From Bacteroidota bacterium (GTDB lineage: Bacteria; Bacteroidota; Bacteroidia; UKL13-3), in the NCBI GenBank assembly GCA_010027395.1, contig RGVD01000091.1, positions 1-10,106 of the forward strand: 10,106 nt of DNA. The letters run 5' to 3'. Below the pieces are notes generated by a model. It saw only the letters and a program-made list of their open reading frames with translations, had not been told where the DNA came from and searched no databases. The position numbers and the translations under genes are program-made. This document shows positions 7,162-10,106 of this stretch, piece after piece; position 1 is the first letter of the stretch; each line of letters opens with the position of its first letter.

Positions 7162-9735
7162 ATGAAGATACAAGAACTCTTATCGCTTTATGGCGAAAGT
7201 AATGGCATACAAAGGCTGTCAAAAGCAATCAACAAAGCGAATGCAAAAATTAGTGTAAAGGGAACAATTGGTTCTGTTGATGCCATTATTGCTGCTTGTA
7301 TCTATCATTTCAATTATCGCAGCCAAGTATTTATTTTCAATGATGCGGATGAGGCAAAATATTTTCATAGCGATTTAGGAAATATTCTTGAAGGCAAAAC
7401 AGTTCTCTATTTTCCACCAAGCTACAAAAGAAGCTATCAACTGGAAACACTAGAAAATAACCAAGTGCTTGAGCGAGCAGAGGTACTGAATAGACTGAAT
7501 CAACACCTATCAACGGGAGAGCTCATTGTCACTACCACCGAGGCTTTAGCCGAATTGGTAATTAGTGAAAAAGACCTAACAAAAAACACCTACGAACTTA
7601 AAGTAGGTGATACTTTTGACCTAGAATTTTTTATTGATTTTTTAACAGAACATCATTTTGAAAGAAATGATTTTGTATATGAGGCAGGTTATTTTAGCAT
7701 AAGAGGTGGCATTGTAGATGTATTTTCATTTAGTAATGATATGCCATATCGTATTGAACTGAATGGCGATATCATAGAAAGCATTAGAACTTTCAACCCT
7801 ATTGATCAATTATCTGTAACTCGAGTTGATAGGTTCTTTATAATACCAAACGTTCAAAAAGACATTGACAATACAGAAAAAAAATCAGTGTTTGAATACT
7901 TGTCAAAGGACAGTATAATATGGACATCAGATGTTTCATTGAGTGTTGAATTGCTAGAAAAAGGCTTAGAAAAAAGTGAAAAATCCATTCAAAAAATCTT
8001 GAATAAAGATGAAGATATCAAACATGATATTATTGAAGGATTTCAAGCAAAAGATATTTATGATGTATATATTTCAACTAGTCAATTGCTTAAATCAATT
8101 GGCTCTTATGCACTGATAGAAATGGGCTTTAGAACCCATTTCAAGCACGATAAAGTGGTGGAGTTTAACATTGCTCCGCAACCTACTTTTCATAAAAACT
8201 TTCAATTGCTGATTGAAAACCTAAAAGCGAACCAAGCACAAAAATTACAAAACTTAATTTTCAGCGATAGCTCTCGTCAGGTTGAAAGGTTGTATACCAT
8301 TTTTGAAGACTTGGATAGAGAGGTTGAATTTGCCCCTGTTTACCATGCCCTTTCAGAAGGCTTTATTGATAAGGATTTAAACCTAGCATGTTATACCGAA
8401 CATCAGATATTCGATAGGTTTTATAGAGGTCATGTAAAAACAAGATATAGCAATTCAAAAATCATAACCCTTAAAGAACTGCGAGAACTCAAGCCAGGTG
8501 ACTTTGTTGTGCATATTGACCATGGTGTTGGGAAATTTGCAGGCCTTGAAAAACTTGAGGTAAATGGACATTTGCAAGAAGCTGTAAGGTTGATATATAA
8601 GAATGATGACTTGCTTTATGTAAGTATAAATTCATTACACAAAATTACCCGCTACAGCGGTAAAGATGGCACTGAACCTAGGCTGCACAAATTGGGCAGT
8701 GATACATGGGAAAAACTTAAAACACAAACCAAGAAAAAAGTAAAAGACATTGCACGTGATTTAATTAAATTGTATGCTGCAAGGAAGTCTCAGCCGGGTT
8801 TTCAGTTCAGCCCTGATAGCTACCTACAAGTAGAGCTAGAAGCGAGTTTTATGTACGAAGACACACCCGATCAAAGCAGAGCCACTACGGATGTGAAAGC
8901 CGATATGGAACAACCACATCCTATGGATAGATTGGTTTGTGGTGATGTGGGTTTTGGAAAAACTGAAATAGCTATTCGTGCGGCATTTAAAGCAGTTGCT
9001 GATAGTAAACAAGTAGCCATATTGGTACCTACCACCATCCTAGCTAATCAGCATTATAGAACCTTTAAAGAACGTATGCGAAACTTGCCATGTAACATTG
9101 ATTATGTAAATCGTTTCAAGACTACCAAGGAAATAAAAGATGTTTTAGAACGGGTGAAACAAGGCAAGGTGGATATATTAATTGGTACACATCGTTTAAT
9201 AAGTAAAGATGTTCAGTTTAAAGATTTGGGCTTATTAATTATAGATGAAGAGCAAAAATTTGGAGTAGCAGCTAAAGAGAAATTGAAAGCCATGAAGCTG
9301 AATGTAGATACCTTAACATTAACAGCTACACCCATTCCGCGAACACTTCATTTCAGCTTGATGGGAGCAAGAGATTTATCTGTTATCAATACGCCACCAG
9401 CCAACAGGCAACCAGTAACCACAGAGCTGCACGCATACAATGATGAGTTGTTGAAAGATGCTGTTATGGAAGAAGTGGAACGAGGAGGTCAAGTGTTTTT
9501 CATTCACCATAAAGTAAAAGATATTTATGAAGTGGCTGATAGAATTTCTCGTTTGTGCAAAGGGGTAAAAGTAGCTGTGGCACATGGACAATTAGAAGGT
9601 GACAAATTAGAAGATGTGATGATGCGTTTCATCGAAGGTGAGTATGATGTCCTAGTAGCAACCACCATCATAGTGGATTGGACATTAGCAATGCCAATAC
9701 CATCATCATCAATAATGCTCACATGTTTGGGTTAA
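7162..9735 (+). CDS. mfd: Transcription-repair coupling factor Mfd, frame-disrupted 5' portion
   Basis: Mfd is the DNA translocase that removes RNA polymerase stalled at DNA lesions and recruits UvrA for nucleotide excision repair. The N-terminal UvrB-homology module covers roughly residues 1-290 and includes RGGIVDVF (181-188). The RNA-polymerase-interacting CarD-like domain begins at LKPGDFVVHIDHGVG (443). The helicase domains then show motif I GDVGFGKTE (594-602), motif Ia VPTTILANQH (622-631), GTHRLI (675-680), motif II DEEQ (695-698), motif III TATPIPRT (721-728), motif IV VFFIHHKV (778-785) and VAHGQ (806-810). Authentic sequence stops at VATTII (832-837). The final 20 residues (838-857) are out of frame, and the normal continuation resumes in another frame from 9672. 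An apparent 4-base loss therefore breaks motif V. As read, the product would lack motif VI and should not translocate. Whether this is a real mutation or an assembly error cannot be decided here. The start fits the family and follows an A-rich leader. Confidence 0.95.
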   Translation: MKIQELLSLYGESNGIQRLSKAINKANAKISVKGTIGSVDAIIAACIYHFNYRSQVFIFNDADEAKYFHSDLGNILEGKTVLYFPPSYKRSYQLETLENNQVLERAEVLNRLNQHLSTGELIVTTTEALAELVISEKDLTKNTYELKVGDTFDLEFFIDFLTEHHFERNDFVYEAGYFSIRGGIVDVFSFSNDMPYRIELNGDIIESIRTFNPIDQLSVTRVDRFFIIPNVQKDIDNTEKKSVFEYLSKDSIIWTSDVSLSVELLEKGLEKSEKSIQKILNKDEDIKHDIIEGFQAKDIYDVYISTSQLLKSIGSYALIEMGFRTHFKHDKVVEFNIAPQPTFHKNFQLLIENLKANQAQKLQNLIFSDSSRQVERLYTIFEDLDREVEFAPVYHALSEGFIDKDLNLACYTEHQIFDRFYRGHVKTRYSNSKIITLKELRELKPGDFVVHIDHGVGKFAGLEKLEVNGHLQEAVRLIYKNDDLLYVSINSLHKITRYSGKDGTEPRLHKLGSDTWEKLKTQTKKKVKDIARDLIKLYAARKSQPGFQFSPDSYLQVELEASFMYEDTPDQSRATTDVKADMEQPHPMDRLVCGDVGFGKTEIAIRAAFKAVADSKQVAILVPTTILANQHYRTFKERMRNLPCNIDYVNRFKTTKEIKDVLERVKQGKVDILIGTHRLISKDVQFKDLGLLIIDEEQKFGVAAKEKLKAMKLNVDTLTLTATPIPRTLHFSLMGARDLSVINTPPANRQPVTTELHAYNDELLKDAVMEEVERGGQVFFIHHKVKDIYEVADRISRLCKGVKVAVAHGQLEGDKLEDVMMRFIEGEYDVLVATTIIVDWTLAMPIPSSSIMLTCLG

Positions 9736-10106
9736 GTGACTTACACCAGATGCGCGGCCGAGTAGGTCGTTCGAATAAGAAAGCATTCTGCTACTTGCTT
9801 GTTCCAAGTATGTCGAGTTTAAGTGTAGATAGCAGAATACGTCTACAAGCCATTGAAGAGTTTAGTGATTTAGGTAGTGGTTTTAATGTGGCCATGCGCG
9901 ATTTAGATATTCGTGGGGCAGGTAATTTACTGGGCGGAGAACAAAGTGGTTTTATTGCTGAAATTGGCTTTGAAATGTTTAACAAAATTTTAGATGAAGC
10001 CATACAAGAATTGAAAGAAGATGAATTTGCAGAGGTGTTTAATATTAGGGTTACTGGTGGGGACAAGAATAACGGACAAAACAACAAACGCTTAACAGCT
10101 AGTAAT
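9672..10106 (+). CDS. mfd: Mfd 3' portion after the frameshift, truncated by the window end
   Basis: These 145 codons are open to the last base of the window and continue Mfd in a different frame from the upstream segment. The translation begins SGLDISNANT, the rest of motif V. It then runs through HMFGLSDLHQ and motif VI QMRGRVGRS (9747-9773), which carries the arginine finger. The TRG translocation motif region follows, AMRDLDIRGAGNLLGG starting at 9891. It ends in DEFAEVFNIRVTGG and a polar linker (KNNGQNNKR). The C-terminal TRCF/UvrA-regulating domain, normally another ~100 or more residues, lies beyond the right edge. Conservation is strong with no further disruption. This suggests either a sequencing or assembly error or a very recent mutation, because long-standing decay would have left more damage. 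It is not an independent gene; no start signal is proposed. Confidence 0.9.

Noticed and set aside
9673..9735. Programmed ribosomal frameshift or alternative functional C-terminus of Mfd
   Set aside because: No slippery heptamer is present at the junction, and the Glu codon of motif V is missing as well as the frame. A simple frame change could not restore the family sequence. A deletion or sequence error fits better.
9376..10087. Minus-strand open frames across the 3' part of mfd
   Set aside because: They are antisense to conserved Mfd helicase motifs on the plus strand and have no domain or signal of their own.

Overview
The window looks like chromosomal DNA of a low-GC member of the Bacteroidota, perhaps the Chitinophagia/Sphingobacteriia side. 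Four signs support this. The giant secreted protein ends in a type IX secretion (T9SS) type A sorting domain. The start codons have no Shine-Dalgarno sequence but A-rich leaders. Boxes resembling the Bacteroidota -7 consensus TAnnTTTG occur upstream of genes. The Mfd protein has Bacteroidota-like sequence throughout. The genus assignment is an inference.

Layout from left to right: (1) a perfect palindrome at the left edge, probably the terminator of the first gene; (2) a 1677-residue T9SS-exported surface or secreted protein on the minus strand (47-5080), with two tandem ~154-residue repeats, an FN3-like segment, autotransporter-associated beta-strand repeats and a C-terminal sorting domain; (3) a 315-bp AT-rich intergenic region with a good -7 box and a 9-bp-arm inverted repeat in the leader of that gene; (4) two tandem plus-strand paralogues (5396-5635 and 5786-6043), each with one transmembrane helix followed by a cytosolic CPNC-x27-CxxC zinc-ribbon-like domain of unknown function; (5) a minus-strand isopenicillin-N-synthase-like 2-oxoglutarate/Fe(II) oxygenase (6032-6988), whose 3' end overlaps the second zinc-ribbon gene by 12 bp; (6) a divergent intergenic region with a near-consensus promoter for the oxygenase and a GC-rich hairpin; (7) mfd, the transcription-repair coupling factor, from 7162 to the right edge, interrupted by an apparent 4-base deletion near 9671-9674 and cut off by the window end.

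The genes do not form one pathway. Mfd is core DNA repair, the large protein is an accessory surface product, and the oxygenase and the membrane zinc-ribbon pair have no clear functional tie to either. No tRNA, rRNA, CRISPR array, transposase or phage gene was seen. The points most worth a second look are the mfd frameshift, which falls exactly in helicase motif V, and the paralogous membrane zinc-ribbon pair with a nested inverted repeat between its two genes.
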